Positions 26,694 to 35,513 of a stretch of 64,000 bases of DNA are shown piece after piece. Source of the DNA: Bradyrhizobium sp. B124 (GTDB lineage Bacteria; Pseudomonadota; Alphaproteobacteria; Rhizobiales; Xanthobacteraceae). Each line of letters begins with the position of its first letter. Positions within the stretch are counted from its first letter, which is position 1. The notes under the pieces were generated by a model, which saw only the letters and a list, made by a program, of their open reading frames with translations, was not told where the DNA came from and made no database searches. The translations under genes were made by a program, and so were the position numbers. The stretch is taken from the NCBI RefSeq assembly GCF_038967635.1, contig NZ_CP152413.1, forward strand, positions 5,894,001 to 5,958,000, read 5' to 3'.

Positions 26694-28013
26694 TTAGGTT
26701 TCGGTTTCGTCGGCCGGCGCGGCTTCCTCGAAACGCTCGCGGGGCCAGACGATCTGCACCACGGCGCCGTGATCGGGGAACGTGCGATTGGTAAACGACA
26801 CCTTGGCGCCGGTGCGTTCCAGCAGCGTCCTGGCGATGAAGACGCCCAGACCCAGGCCGCCACGGGCATTTTGGGCCTCATCTGCGCCCCGGCGGCGCGA
26901 CAAATACGGCTCGCCGATCCGCTTCAGCATGTCAGGCGCGATGCCCGGGCCGTCGTCGGAGACGACGATCTCGATGGTTTCGGCGTTCCACCACGCGTTC
27001 ACCTCGACGGTCTGGTGCGCGAAATCGACCGCATTTTCGAGAATGTTTCCGACGCCATAAAGGATTGCCGGATTGCGCGCGGCGACCGGTTCGCGCGTTG
27101 CTGCGACAGCAAGCCGCACCTTGATGTTGATGCCGAAATCGCGATGCGGCGCCACCGCCTCCTCAATCAGGGTCGACAGCTTCATGGTGTCGAACGGCGC
27201 GCCGCTCGATGACAATTGCGCAATCTTGCTCAGGATGTCGCGGCAGCGCTGCGCCTGCTCGCGCAGCGTCTTGAGGTCGTCGGCGATCGCCGGGTCGTGC
27301 ACCGTCTTCTCGAGCTCGCGCGATATCAGGAAGATCGTCGACAGCGGCGTGCCGAGTTCATGCGCGGCGGCGGCGGCAAGACCGTCGAGCTGGGTCAGAT
27401 GCTGCTCGCGCGTCAGGATCAGCTCGGTCGCGGCAAGCGCATCGGAGAGCTGGCGGGCCTCCTCGGTCACCTGGAATGCATAGAGGCTGGTGACGCCGAT
27501 CGCGAGCAGGATCGAAAGCCAGACGCCGATCAGATAGATCGGCGGCAGCACCAGCGGATCGTCGCCGTCCCACGGCAGCGGCAGATGGTAGAAGAACAGC
27601 GCCGAGGCGCAGGCGACCGCAAGGCAGCCGAGCGCGATCGTCAGGCGGATCGGCAGCACCGTGGCCGAGATCAGGACCGGCGCCAGAAACAGGAACGAGA
27701 ACGGGTTCTGCAAGCCCCCGGTGAAGTACAGCAGACCGCCGAGCTCGACGATGTTGAAGGCGAGCAGGGCCGCGGCATAGGCTGGCTCCAGCCGCTGCAT
27801 CGGGTTGAACGCGATCTGCAGTGCCAGATTGAGCAGCGCCGAGAACGTCACGATGATGACGCAGGGGACGATCGGAACGTCGAATTCCAGTCCCTGGGCC
27901 ACGATGAAGATCGCGACGAGCTGGCCGAGCGCGGCGAGCCAGCGCAGCCGCAGGATCGTATCCAGGCGGACATAGCGGCGAGGTTGGCGGAAATCGGAAG
28001 CGAAGTCGGTCAT
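26694..28013 (-). CDS. regS: Redox sensor histidine kinase RegS/ActS (RegB family)
   Basis: 439 residues, ATG at 28013. Six membrane helices precede the kinase core. The quinone-binding heptapeptide GGLQNPF is intact at residues 99-105. The H-box AAAAHELGTPLS carries His218, and Cys257 in EQAQRCRDIL corresponds to the redox-active cysteine of RegB. ATPase boxes follow (NILENAVDFAH, SDDGPGIAP, GGLGLGVFIART). The kinase senses the quinone pool and redox state and phosphorylates RegR. The gene lies 134 bases upstream of regR and is divergent from the ABC exporter genes at 28119. Confidence 0.94.
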   Translation of the reverse strand: MTDFASDFRQPRRYVRLDTILRLRWLAALGQLVAIFIVAQGLEFDVPIVPCVIIVTFSALLNLALQIAFNPMQRLEPAYAAALLAFNIVELGGLLYFTGGLQNPFSFLFLAPVLISATVLPIRLTIALGCLAVACASALFFYHLPLPWDGDDPLVLPPIYLIGVWLSILLAIGVTSLYAFQVTEEARQLSDALAATELILTREQHLTQLDGLAAAAAHELGTPLSTIFLISRELEKTVHDPAIADDLKTLREQAQRCRDILSKIAQLSSSGAPFDTMKLSTLIEEAVAPHRDFGINIKVRLAVAATREPVAARNPAILYGVGNILENAVDFAHQTVEVNAWWNAETIEIVVSDDGPGIAPDMLKRIGEPYLSRRRGADEAQNARGGLGLGVFIARTLLERTGAKVSFTNRTFPDHGAVVQIVWPRERFEEAAPADETET

Positions 28014-28118
28014 CTCTGGACTTTAGCTGTGCCGTGGGCGGCGCACAAATTCGCGACTTAGCGCAAGCACGCGGGGCAAGCCTTGCGCTTATTGTCGCAA
28101 TGGCTCAATGACGGCCAT

Positions 28119-28955
28119 ATGCAACAGCGCGGGACAGGTCAGGCGCAAGCGCCTGCGGCCAATCAAACGGCCAACCAGGCGCCCGCGGCCGATCAGGACG
28201 GATCGGCCGCGATCGACGTTGCGCATCTGGTCAAGGTCTACAAGACCACCCGCGCGGTCGACGATATCTCCTTCCGGATCGCGCGCGGCAGCATCACCGG
28301 CCTGCTCGGCGGCAACGGCGCCGGCAAGACCACGACGATCGCGATGATCATGGGGCTGGTGCTGCCGACCTCGGGCAGCGTCACTGTGCTGGGCGCGAAA
28401 ATTCCCGACCAGCGCTACGACGTGCTCGGCCGGATGAATTTCGAGAGCCCCTATGTCGACATGCCGATGCGGCTCACGGTGCGGCAGAACCTGACCATCT
28501 TCGGCCGCCTCTATGCTGTAAAGCATCTGCGCGAGCGGATCGAGCAGCTCGCGGCCGATCTCGATCTCAAGGAATTCCTCGACCGCTCCAACGGCAAGCT
28601 CTCCGCCGGGCAGAAGACCCGCGTCGCGCTGGCGAAGGCGCTGATCAACGAGCCGGACCTGCTGCTGCTCGACGAGCCGACCGCATCGCTCGACCCGGAT
28701 ACCGCCGACTGGGTGCGGCAGCATCTTGAGACCTACCGCAAGACCCATAACGCGACCATCCTGCTGGCCTCGCACAATATGCTGGAGGTCGAACGCCTCT
28801 GCGACCGCGTCATCATCATGAAGCGCGGCAAGATCGAGGACGACGACAGCCCTGAGGGGATCATGGCGCGCTACAACCGTGACACGCTGGAAGAGGTGTT
28901 TCTTGACGTGGCGCGCGGCCGCCTCCGGGAGGGCGCGCCAGAGGACACACCATGA
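28119..28955 (+). CDS. ABC-2 type exporter, ATP-binding protein
   Basis: 278 residues from ATG 28119. After a polar, Gln/Ala-rich N-terminus of 30 residues comes the ATPase: Walker A LLGGNGAGKTTT, signature LSAGQKTRVALAKAL (LSAGQ instead of LSGGQ), Walker B LLLLDEPTASLDPD and the switch His in ILLASHNMLEVE. This fits the drug/polysaccharide ABC-2 export class. Its end overlaps the permease start by 4 bases (ATGA), so the two are translated together. Confidence 0.88.
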   Translation: MQQRGTGQAQAPAANQTANQAPAADQDGSAAIDVAHLVKVYKTTRAVDDISFRIARGSITGLLGGNGAGKTTTIAMIMGLVLPTSGSVTVLGAKIPDQRYDVLGRMNFESPYVDMPMRLTVRQNLTIFGRLYAVKHLRERIEQLAADLDLKEFLDRSNGKLSAGQKTRVALAKALINEPDLLLLDEPTASLDPDTADWVRQHLETYRKTHNATILLASHNMLEVERLCDRVIIMKRGKIEDDDSPEGIMARYNRDTLEEVFLDVARGRLREGAPEDTP

Positions 28956-29776
28956 GCGAAATGGTCAGCCATCAGCCGCGCGGCATTTCACTGCAACGCA
29001 TCAACGCGATGGTGCTGCGCTATTGGTATCTCTTGATGTCGTCATGGCCGCGGCTGCTGGAGCTGGTCTACTGGCCGGCCTTGCAGATCATCACCTGGGG
29101 CTTCCTGCAGAACTACATCTCGCAGGCATCCGGCTTCTTCGCCAAGGCGGGCGGCACGCTGATCGGTGCCGTGATCCTGTGGGACATCCTGTTTCGCGGC
29201 CAGCTCGGCTTCTCCATCTCGTTCCTGGAAGAGATGTGGGCGCGCAATCTCGGCAACCTGATGATGAGCCCGCTGAAGCCGATCGAATTCCTGCTCTCGC
29301 TGATGATCATGAGCCTGATCCGGCTCGCCATCGGCGTGATCCCGATGACGCTGCTGGCGCTGTTCTTTTTCGGCTTCAACTTCTACGCCATCGGGCTGCC
29401 GCTGATCGCGTTCTTCTGCAATCTGATCTTCACGAGCTGGTCGGTCGGCGTGTTCGCCTCGGGTCTTGTGCTGCGCAACGGGCTCGGCGCCGAGAGCATC
29501 GTCTGGACGCTGATGTTCGCGGTCATGCCGCTCGCCTGCATCTACTATCCGGTCGAGGTGCTGCCGGTCTGGCTGCAGTATGTCGCCTGGACGTTGCCGC
29601 CGACCTACGTGTTCGAGGGCATGCGGTCGCTGCTGATCGATCACGTCTTCCGTGCCGACCTGATGGCATGGGCGCTGGTCATCAACGCCATCCTGTTCGT
29701 TGCCTCTTTTGCAGTCTTCCTTGCCCTTTTGCAGAGCGCCAAGCGCAACGGATCGCTGCTCGGGGGTGGTGAATAA
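28952..29776 (+). CDS. ABC-2 type exporter, permease
   Basis: 274 residues, ATG overlapping the ATPase stop. About six membrane helices, including MTLLALFFFGFNFYAIGLPL and LMFAVMPLACIYYPVEVLP, which is the characteristic late motif of ABC-2 permeases (CIYYPVEVLPVWLQ). With the preceding ATPase it forms a minimal two-gene exporter. Substrate unknown. Confidence 0.88.
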   Translation: MSEMVSHQPRGISLQRINAMVLRYWYLLMSSWPRLLELVYWPALQIITWGFLQNYISQASGFFAKAGGTLIGAVILWDILFRGQLGFSISFLEEMWARNLGNLMMSPLKPIEFLLSLMIMSLIRLAIGVIPMTLLALFFFGFNFYAIGLPLIAFFCNLIFTSWSVGVFASGLVLRNGLGAESIVWTLMFAVMPLACIYYPVEVLPVWLQYVAWTLPPTYVFEGMRSLLIDHVFRADLMAWALVINAILFVASFAVFLALLQSAKRNGSLLGGGE

Positions 29777-29837
29777 ATGTCACTTTCACGTGGATTCTCG
29801 GTGTTTTAGCCCGATATCGCCCCTACATTCGGCTAGC

Positions 29838-29884
29838 GTCGCATTGACGCATTGTTACGCATTGGTCAGTATGCTGCGACGCAA
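29838..29884 (+). promoter_or_regulatory. Three CGCATTG direct repeats upstream of phaZ
   Basis: CGCATTG occurs at 29840-29846, 29848-29854 and 29858-29864, followed by CTGC-GAC-GCA at 29874-29883. The spacing puts all of it 20-65 bases before the phaZ start. It looks like an operator region; the protein that binds is not known, though PHA regulators such as PhaR recognise CTGC/GCAG-type sites. Confidence 0.4.
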
Positions 29885-29904
29885 AACAGGGGTCTGAAAA
29901 CGTT

Positions 29905-31233
29905 ATGCCCATCGGTGAATTTGGCGGTGCCCCGCCACTAGCGGCGGAAGGCAGCCCGGCACTCACGACGCCGCTGTACTGGATGTATGAGATGGCGCAT
30001 GCGTCGCTCAATCCGGTACGCGCCGTCACCGACGCCACCAAGATCCTGTTTCAGAATCCGCTCAATCCGTGGACGCACACCGAGTTCGGCAAGTCGGTCG
30101 CCGCCGGCTGCGAATTGTTCGAGCGCACCACGCGCCGCTACGGCAAGCCGGATTGGAACCTGCCGACGACCGAGGTCAATGGCATCCGCACGGCGGTCGA
30201 GGTTCGCACCGTCTGGGAAAAGCCGTTCTGCCGTCTGCTGCATTTCGATCGCAAGCTGACGCGTCCGCTGCGCTCGCCGCAGCCGCGGGTGCTGATCGTG
30301 GCGCCGATGTCGGGCCATTATGCGACGCTGCTGCGCGGCACGGTCGAGGCGTTCCTGCCGACGCATGAAGTCTACATCACCGACTGGGCCGATGCGCGCA
30401 TGGTGCCGCTCGCGGAGGGCCGGTTCGATCTCGACGACTATGTCGACTACGTGATCGAGATGCTGCACGCGCTTGGCGGCAACATGCACGTCGTCGCGGT
30501 GTGCCAGCCCTCGGTGCCGGTCGTTGCGGCCGTCTCCGTCATGGAAGCCAACCACGACCCGTTCGTGCCGCTGTCGATGACGCTGATGGGCGGCCCGATC
30601 GACACCCGGCGCAACCCGACCGCGGTCAACAACCTCGCGGGAGAGCGCGGCATCGAATGGTTCCGCAACAATGTCATCACCAAGGTGCCGTTCCCGCATC
30701 CGGGCGTGATGCGCGACGTCTATCCGGGCTTCCTGCAGCTCAACGGCTTCATCAGCATGAACCTGGATCGGCACATGGACGCGCACAAGGCGTTGTTCGC
30801 CAATCTGGTGAAGGGTGACGGCGATCTCGTCGATAAGCACCGTGAATTCTATGACGAATATCTCGCGGTGATGGATCTCACCGCCGAGTATTATCTGCAG
30901 ACCGTCGACCTCGTCTTCGTCAAGCATGCGCTGCCGAAGGGCGAGATGACCCATCGCGGCAAGCCGGTCGATCCGTCGAAGATCCGCCGCGTCGCGCTGA
31001 TGACGGTCGAAGGCGAGAAGGACGACATCTCCGGCCTCGGCCAGACCGAGGCAACGCACGCGCTCTGCACCGCGATTCCGAACCATCGCCGCGTGCACTA
31101 CGTGCAGAAGGGCGTCGGGCACTACGGCGTGTTCAACGGCTCGCGGTTCCGCTCCGAAATCGTGCCGCGGATCTCCGATTTCATGGTTTCGGCGGCCAAT
31201 ACGCGGCTTTCCCTGGTCGCCGCCGCCGAATAG
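29905..31233 (+). CDS. phaZ: Intracellular poly(3-hydroxyalkanoate) depolymerase
   Basis: 442 residues, ATG at 29905; the conserved family part starts at YWMYEMAHASLNPVRAVTDA. The body has the PhaZ layout: RVLIVAPMSGHYATLLRGTV, YITDWADARMVPL, and the lipase-box-like VAVCQPSVPV in which Cys200 takes the place of the usual serine, as in intracellular depolymerases of the Cupriavidus type. Further conserved blocks: LMGGPIDTRRNPT, a late acidic residue in TVEGEKDDISG and His in GVGHYGVFNG. It degrades native storage granules in the cytoplasm. It is followed by a clear terminator. Confidence 0.93.
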   Translation: MPIGEFGGAPPLAAEGSPALTTPLYWMYEMAHASLNPVRAVTDATKILFQNPLNPWTHTEFGKSVAAGCELFERTTRRYGKPDWNLPTTEVNGIRTAVEVRTVWEKPFCRLLHFDRKLTRPLRSPQPRVLIVAPMSGHYATLLRGTVEAFLPTHEVYITDWADARMVPLAEGRFDLDDYVDYVIEMLHALGGNMHVVAVCQPSVPVVAAVSVMEANHDPFVPLSMTLMGGPIDTRRNPTAVNNLAGERGIEWFRNNVITKVPFPHPGVMRDVYPGFLQLNGFISMNLDRHMDAHKALFANLVKGDGDLVDKHREFYDEYLAVMDLTAEYYLQTVDLVFVKHALPKGEMTHRGKPVDPSKIRRVALMTVEGEKDDISGLGQTEATHALCTAIPNHRRVHYVQKGVGHYGVFNGSRFRSEIVPRISDFMVSAANTRLSLVAAAE

Positions 31234-31303
31234 GTATCGCCCCGGCCGCGATTATCGCGGTCGCGCAAGTCACTGATTTAACTAAAAGAATCTCAAATCA
31301 GCC

Positions 31304-31346
31304 AAGGCTCAAGTGATGAATTTAATTTCATCTCTTGGGCCTTTTT
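31304..31346 (+). terminator. Rho-independent terminator of phaZ
   Basis: AAGGCTCAAG (31304-31313) pairs with CTTGGGCCTT (31334-31343), extended by an inner GATGAA/TTCATC stem, and runs into TTTTT. It lies 70 bases after the phaZ stop. Confidence 0.75.
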
Positions 31347-31515
31347 CGTGACTCCGATTCATCGGAAAAAATCCGGTTCCGCCCCCTGCCAGTAGAGGTC
31401 AATTAACGGCCAACCCCTGTATATTGGGCAAATGATTTGTTTTTGCGCCGAGCGCTTTCCCTGGCGGCGGATATGGCAAAGTTCGGGCGAACTCCTGCTC
31501 CCCGGACTCTCAGAA

Positions 31516-32271
31516 ATGGCTACTCGCGCGCTCCTCTATCGGCGGCCTGCCGAACCCGCGACCGTATTGGTCAGACACGGCTCCCAGTTCTTCACCGTCA
31601 GGCTGCGCCGGCACCGGCGCGCGCGCCGCTATACGCTCAGGATTCATCCAACCGATCGCGAAGCGATCCTGACCATGCCGCCGCGCGGCACGATCGTGGA
31701 AGCCAAGGAGTTCGCCAATATCCATGGCGGCTGGATCGCTGCCCGTCTTGGCCGTTTGCCGAAGGCCGCGCCGTTCCAGCCCGGCACCGTGGTGCCGTTG
31801 CGCGGCGTGCCACATCGGCTGGTGCACCGCTCGGGCGAGCGCGGCACGGTCTGGACCGAGACGCGCGACAGCGGCGAGAAGATCATTTGCGTCGCCGGCG
31901 GCGTCGAGCACATGGATCGCCGGGTGCATGACTTCCTCAAGCGCGAGGCGCGCAAGGATCTGCAGAAGGCGGCGCAGCTGCACGCCGCGGAACTCGGCGT
32001 ACGGGTCCGTCGAGTCTCGATCCGCGACCAGTCGAGCCGTTGGGGCTCGTGCACCTCGGCGGGTTCGCTGTCGTTCTCGTGGCGGCTGATCCTGGCGCCG
32101 CCCTTCGTGCTCGATTACCTCGCCGCCCATGAGGTCGCGCACCTCGTCGAGATGAACCACTCGGCGCGGTTCTGGCGGGTGGTCGACAAGGTCTGCGCGT
32201 CGGTGACGCGCGCCAAGAACTGGCTCGACACCTACGGCAACGACCTGCATCGCTACGGGATTCAGGAGTAG
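31516..32271 (+). CDS. YgjP-like (DUF45) zinc metallopeptidase
   Basis: 251 residues from the ATG at 31516 (MATRALLYRR); an in-frame ATG at 31432 would add 28 less family-like residues, and neither start has a strong binding site. The catalytic core is SSRWGSCTSAGSLSFSWRL followed by YLAAHEVAHLVEMNHSARFW: HEVAH zinc motif plus the third ligand histidine in NHS, characteristic of the YgjP/WLM/SprT-like group. Cytoplasmic. The physiological substrate is unknown. Its 3' side carries two tandem intergenic repeats. Confidence 0.88.
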   Translation: MATRALLYRRPAEPATVLVRHGSQFFTVRLRRHRRARRYTLRIHPTDREAILTMPPRGTIVEAKEFANIHGGWIAARLGRLPKAAPFQPGTVVPLRGVPHRLVHRSGERGTVWTETRDSGEKIICVAGGVEHMDRRVHDFLKREARKDLQKAAQLHAAELGVRVRRVSIRDQSSRWGSCTSAGSLSFSWRLILAPPFVLDYLAAHEVAHLVEMNHSARFWRVVDKVCASVTRAKNWLDTYGNDLHRYGIQE

Positions 32272-32281
32272 GCGGCGCTGT

Positions 32282-32363
32282 CGTAGGATGGGTAGAGCGC
32301 AGCGAAGCCCATCATGGCGTGTGCAAGAGGCGATGGGTTTCGCTGCGCTCTACCCATCCTACG
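32282..32363. repeat. Dispersed repeat family R5
   Basis: CGTAGGATGGGTAGAGCGCA at the left and its inverted copy TGCGCTCTACCCATCCTACG at the right, 82 bases in all. It is similar in build to R4, which follows 27 bases later. Confidence 0.8.
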
Positions 32364-32390
32364 GACTGAGTGTGAATGAAAGCGCGGTGC

Positions 32391-32479
32391 GTAGCCCGGA
32401 TGAAGCGAAGCGAAATCCGGGGCAGCTTTCACCAATGGCGCGACCGATCCCGGATTTCGCTTCGCTTCATCCGGGCTAC
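32391..32479. repeat. Dispersed repeat family R4, copy B
   Basis: GTAGCCCGGATGAAGCGAAG and its inverted copy at the right end; same family as 25838-25924, with AAG instead of the CAG variant in the arms. Confidence 0.85.
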
Positions 32480-32498
32480 GTAGTCAGGGACTAGAGGC

Positions 32499-34742
32499 CT
32501 ACCGAAACAACCGATCCGCCAACCATCCATCCAGCCCCGCCGCCGCCTCCGGCCGCGCGTTCGGGTTGGGTGGCGCCGAGGCGCGGGCCGGCGTCGGCGG
32601 TGGCTGGCGATAATAGCCGCCGCCGGACGGAACCGGCGCGGGCGACGGCGCCTGCATCGGCGGTTGAATCTGCATCGGTGCCGCCGGTGCTGAAGGCGCT
32701 GATATCTGCGACGAGATCTGCATCAGGTTCGCCGGCGCCCAACTGCCCTGCGAGTTCGGGATCGCCGCGACCGGCACGCCCTGATGCGCGGCCTTCATGA
32801 AGCGGGTCCACACTTCGACCGGCAGTCCGCCACCGGTTGCCTTCTTGGTCGGCGAATTGTCGTCATTGCCGAGCCAGACGCCGGTGACGAGCTTGGCGGT
32901 GTAGCCGATGAACCAGGCGTCGCGATAATCCTGGCTGGTGCCGGTCTTGCCGGCAGCGGTCCAACCGGGGATTTCGGCCTTGCGCGCGGTGCCCGAGATC
33001 AACGTCTCGCGCATCATGCTGTTCATCATCGCGTCATAGCGCGGTTCGATCACCTGGTTAGGCGGCTCCGTCGGGCGATCATAGAGCAGCTTGCCGGAGC
33101 TGGTGCGGATCTTGGTCACCACATGCGGCGACACTGCGTAGCCGCCATTGGCGAACGGCGCATAGGCGCCGACCAGCTCGATCACGGACACTTCCGACGT
33201 GCCGAGCGCGATCGAGACGTTGGGCTCGAGCTTGGAGGAGATGCCGAGCCGGTGCGCGGTGCGCACCACATTCTTGGCGCCGACCTCGACGCCGAGCCGC
33301 ACCGCCACCGTGTTCAGCGACATCGCCAGCGCCTGGGTCAAGGTCACCGAGCCGAAATATTCGTGGGTGTAGTTCTCCGGCTTCCAGCCCTTGATGTCGA
33401 GCGGTGCATCGGTGCGGATCGTGTCCGGCGTCAGCCCAGATTCGACTGCGGTGAGATAGACGAACGGCTTGAACGACGAGCCCGGCTGCCGCTTCGCGGT
33501 GACGGCGCGATTGTACTGGCTCTCGGCATAGTTCCGGCCGCCGACCATGGCGCGCACCGCGCCGTCGGGCGTCATCGCCACCAGCGCGCCCTGGCTGACA
33601 TTGAATTTCACGCTCTTGGCGGCGAGCTCGTCGATGACGGCGGCTTCGGCGACGTTCTGCAGCTTCGGATCGATCGTAGTCTGCACCACGATGTCCTGGT
33701 CGATCTGGCCGACCAGATCGTCGAGCACTTCACCGATCCAGTCGGCGACATAGTTCACGGTGCCGGCGCCGGCCGGCTTCACCGCAATCGAGGGCTGGCC
33801 GATCGAGGCCTTTGCCTGCGCTTCGGTGATGAACTTGGCGTCGGCCATCGCCGCGAGCACGACCTGCGCGCGCTGCTCGGCGCCCTCGGGGTTGCGGTTT
33901 GGCGCCAGCCGCGACGGCGACTTGACGAGGCCCGCGAGCATCGCAGCTTCCGGCAAGGTCACGTTCTTCGCCGACTTGCCGAAATAGCGTTGCGCCGCGG
34001 CCTCGACGCCGTAGGCGCCGGAGCCGAAATAGACGCGGTTGAGGTAGAGCTCGAGGATCTCGTTCTTGGAATGCTTGCGTTCCAGCCACAGCGCGAGCTC
34101 GGCCTCCTGCAGTTTGCGCTGCATGGTGCGTTCCTGGGTCAGGAACAGGTTCTTGGCGAGCTGCTGGGTCAAGGTCGAACCGCCCTGCGATACACCCCGA
34201 TGCAGCACGTTGGTGACGGCTGCGCGCAAAATGCCGAGCGGGTCGACGCCGAAATGCGAATAGAAGCGGCGGTCTTCAATGGCGATGAACGCCTTCGGCA
34301 GATAGGGCGGCAGGTCCTTCAACGCGATGTTGGCACCGGCCATTTCGCCGCGTTGCGCCAGCACGCTGCCGTCGATGCCGACGATCTGGATCGTCGGCGG
34401 ACGCTTGGGAATTTCCAGGGACTGGATCGGCGGCAGATGCGCGCCGACCCACACCACGACACCGATCACAGCAATGCCCGCCCACAGGCCGAGCACCGCG
34501 GTCCAATAGAACAGGCGGCCGATGCCGAAACCGCGCGACTTGCTGCGCCGCTTGCTGCCGCTGCGCGACGGGCGCGGTTTCTCGCTACCGGAATCGCTAC
34601 TTTTGGGTTTGGATTTGGCGGGCGTATCGTCGCCACCGCCGGGAACGCGATCGGAGGGCGACAGTCGGAGGTCGGCAAGCGCGGCCGGAAGCCCGAACAG
34701 CGGCTCCTTGCGCGCACCGCCTTTTTTACGTCCCCACGCCAT
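32499..34742 (-). CDS. Bifunctional penicillin-binding protein 1A (class A PBP)
   Basis: 747 residues from the ATG at 34742. A basic, Ser/Pro/Lys-rich cytoplasmic tail (about 1-75) precedes one membrane anchor (LFYWTAVLGLWAGIAVIGVV). The GT51 transglycosylase has catalytic Glu156 in IAIEDRRFYSHFGVD and the SQGGSTLTQQLAKN and RKLQEAELALWLE motifs. The transpeptidase has SxxK in QPGSSFKPF, SLN in AMSLNTVAV and KTGTSQDY. A proline-rich C-terminal tail of about 80 residues ends the protein. It polymerises and cross-links peptidoglycan at the inner membrane. Monocistronic by spacing. Confidence 0.93.
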   Translation of the reverse strand: MAWGRKKGGARKEPLFGLPAALADLRLSPSDRVPGGGDDTPAKSKPKSSDSGSEKPRPSRSGSKRRSKSRGFGIGRLFYWTAVLGLWAGIAVIGVVVWVGAHLPPIQSLEIPKRPPTIQIVGIDGSVLAQRGEMAGANIALKDLPPYLPKAFIAIEDRRFYSHFGVDPLGILRAAVTNVLHRGVSQGGSTLTQQLAKNLFLTQERTMQRKLQEAELALWLERKHSKNEILELYLNRVYFGSGAYGVEAAAQRYFGKSAKNVTLPEAAMLAGLVKSPSRLAPNRNPEGAEQRAQVVLAAMADAKFITEAQAKASIGQPSIAVKPAGAGTVNYVADWIGEVLDDLVGQIDQDIVVQTTIDPKLQNVAEAAVIDELAAKSVKFNVSQGALVAMTPDGAVRAMVGGRNYAESQYNRAVTAKRQPGSSFKPFVYLTAVESGLTPDTIRTDAPLDIKGWKPENYTHEYFGSVTLTQALAMSLNTVAVRLGVEVGAKNVVRTAHRLGISSKLEPNVSIALGTSEVSVIELVGAYAPFANGGYAVSPHVVTKIRTSSGKLLYDRPTEPPNQVIEPRYDAMMNSMMRETLISGTARKAEIPGWTAAGKTGTSQDYRDAWFIGYTAKLVTGVWLGNDDNSPTKKATGGGLPVEVWTRFMKAAHQGVPVAAIPNSQGSWAPANLMQISSQISAPSAPAAPMQIQPPMQAPSPAPVPSGGGYYRQPPPTPARASAPPNPNARPEAAAGLDGWLADRLFR

Positions 34743-34881
34743 CCGCAACGCTCACACCCTGACAGGGGCGCACGCTAGCGTTCCCGGTTTAAGGGGCGGT
34801 TACGCAAAGCTTAACGGGGGATTAGGAGGTGAGGCGGCGCGTGTTAGATAGAGATGGAACAAGGGAAAAAAGGAGCACCGC

Positions 34882-35307
34882 ATGGGCCATATCGATCCGA
34901 CCAAGGACGTCTTCGCGCAATTCCGGGACAACAACCGGCCGGGCCCGATCCACATGCTCAATCTGGTGCGTTTACGCGAATGGGCTGCCTATCCCGACGG
35001 CCGCAAGGCGACCGGCGCGGAGGCCTATGCCGCCTATGGCCGCGAGAGCGGGCCGGTGTTCGAACGCCTCGGCGGCCGCATCGTCTGGCAGGGCCGCTTC
35101 GAGCTGATGCTGATCGGTCCGCAAGAGGAGCGCTGGGATCACTGCTTCATCGCCGAGTATCCGAGCGTCGCCGCCTTCGTCGAAATGATCCGCGATCCCG
35201 TCTATCGCGAGGCGGTGAAGCATCGCCAGGCCGGTGTCGAGGATTCGCGGCTGATCCGCCACGCCGTGCTGCCGGTCGGGAAGAATTTTGGTGAGATCCC
35301 GGAGTGA
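34882..35307 (+). CDS. DUF1330-domain protein
   Basis: 141 residues, ATG at 34882 with AAAGGAG 7 bases upstream. Conserved blocks PIHMLNLVRLREWAAYPDG, ERLGGRIVWQGRFELMLIGP and AFVEMIRDPVYREAVKHRQAG match the dimeric alpha-beta-barrel DUF1330/EthD-like superfamily. Soluble, cytoplasmic, function undefined. It is followed by an R3 repeat and converges on the binding-protein gene. Confidence 0.82.
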   Translation: MGHIDPTKDVFAQFRDNNRPGPIHMLNLVRLREWAAYPDGRKATGAEAYAAYGRESGPVFERLGGRIVWQGRFELMLIGPQEERWDHCFIAEYPSVAAFVEMIRDPVYREAVKHRQAGVEDSRLIRHAVLPVGKNFGEIPE

Positions 35308-35330
35308 GCGCACGAAGCGAGATTTCTATC

Positions 35331-35435
35331 CCGTCATGCTGAGGTGCGAGCGGAGCGAGCCTCGAAGCATGCACGGCCCGGCTGGTGGCCGTCGACCCTT
35401 CGAGACGCCGCTTCGCGGCTCCTCAGGGTGACGGG
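35331..35435. repeat. Dispersed repeat family R3, copy B
   Basis: CCGTCATGCTGAGGTGCGAG at the left end and CTCCTCAGGGTGACGGG at the right; same design as 25725-25827 with several substitutions. Confidence 0.8.
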
Positions 35436-35455
35436 GATAGATGGTGTGGAAGGCC

Positions 35456-35490
35456 CAAAAACAAAATCGGCGGCCTGCAGGCCGCCGATT
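35456..35490 (-). terminator. Terminator of the first binding-protein gene
   Basis: A 26-base perfect palindrome at 35465-35490 (arms AATCGGCGGCCTG / CAGGCCGCCGATT) is followed on the minus strand by a T-rich run (complement of CCCAAAAACAAA). It lies 23 bases after the stop at 35514. Confidence 0.8.
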
Positions 35491-35513
35491 GCATCTCAAC
35501 TCTGTGCGAACGA

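Noticed and set aside
32784..34778. 664-codon plus-strand open frame
   Set aside because: It is the complement of PBP1A, which has all catalytic motifs on the minus strand.
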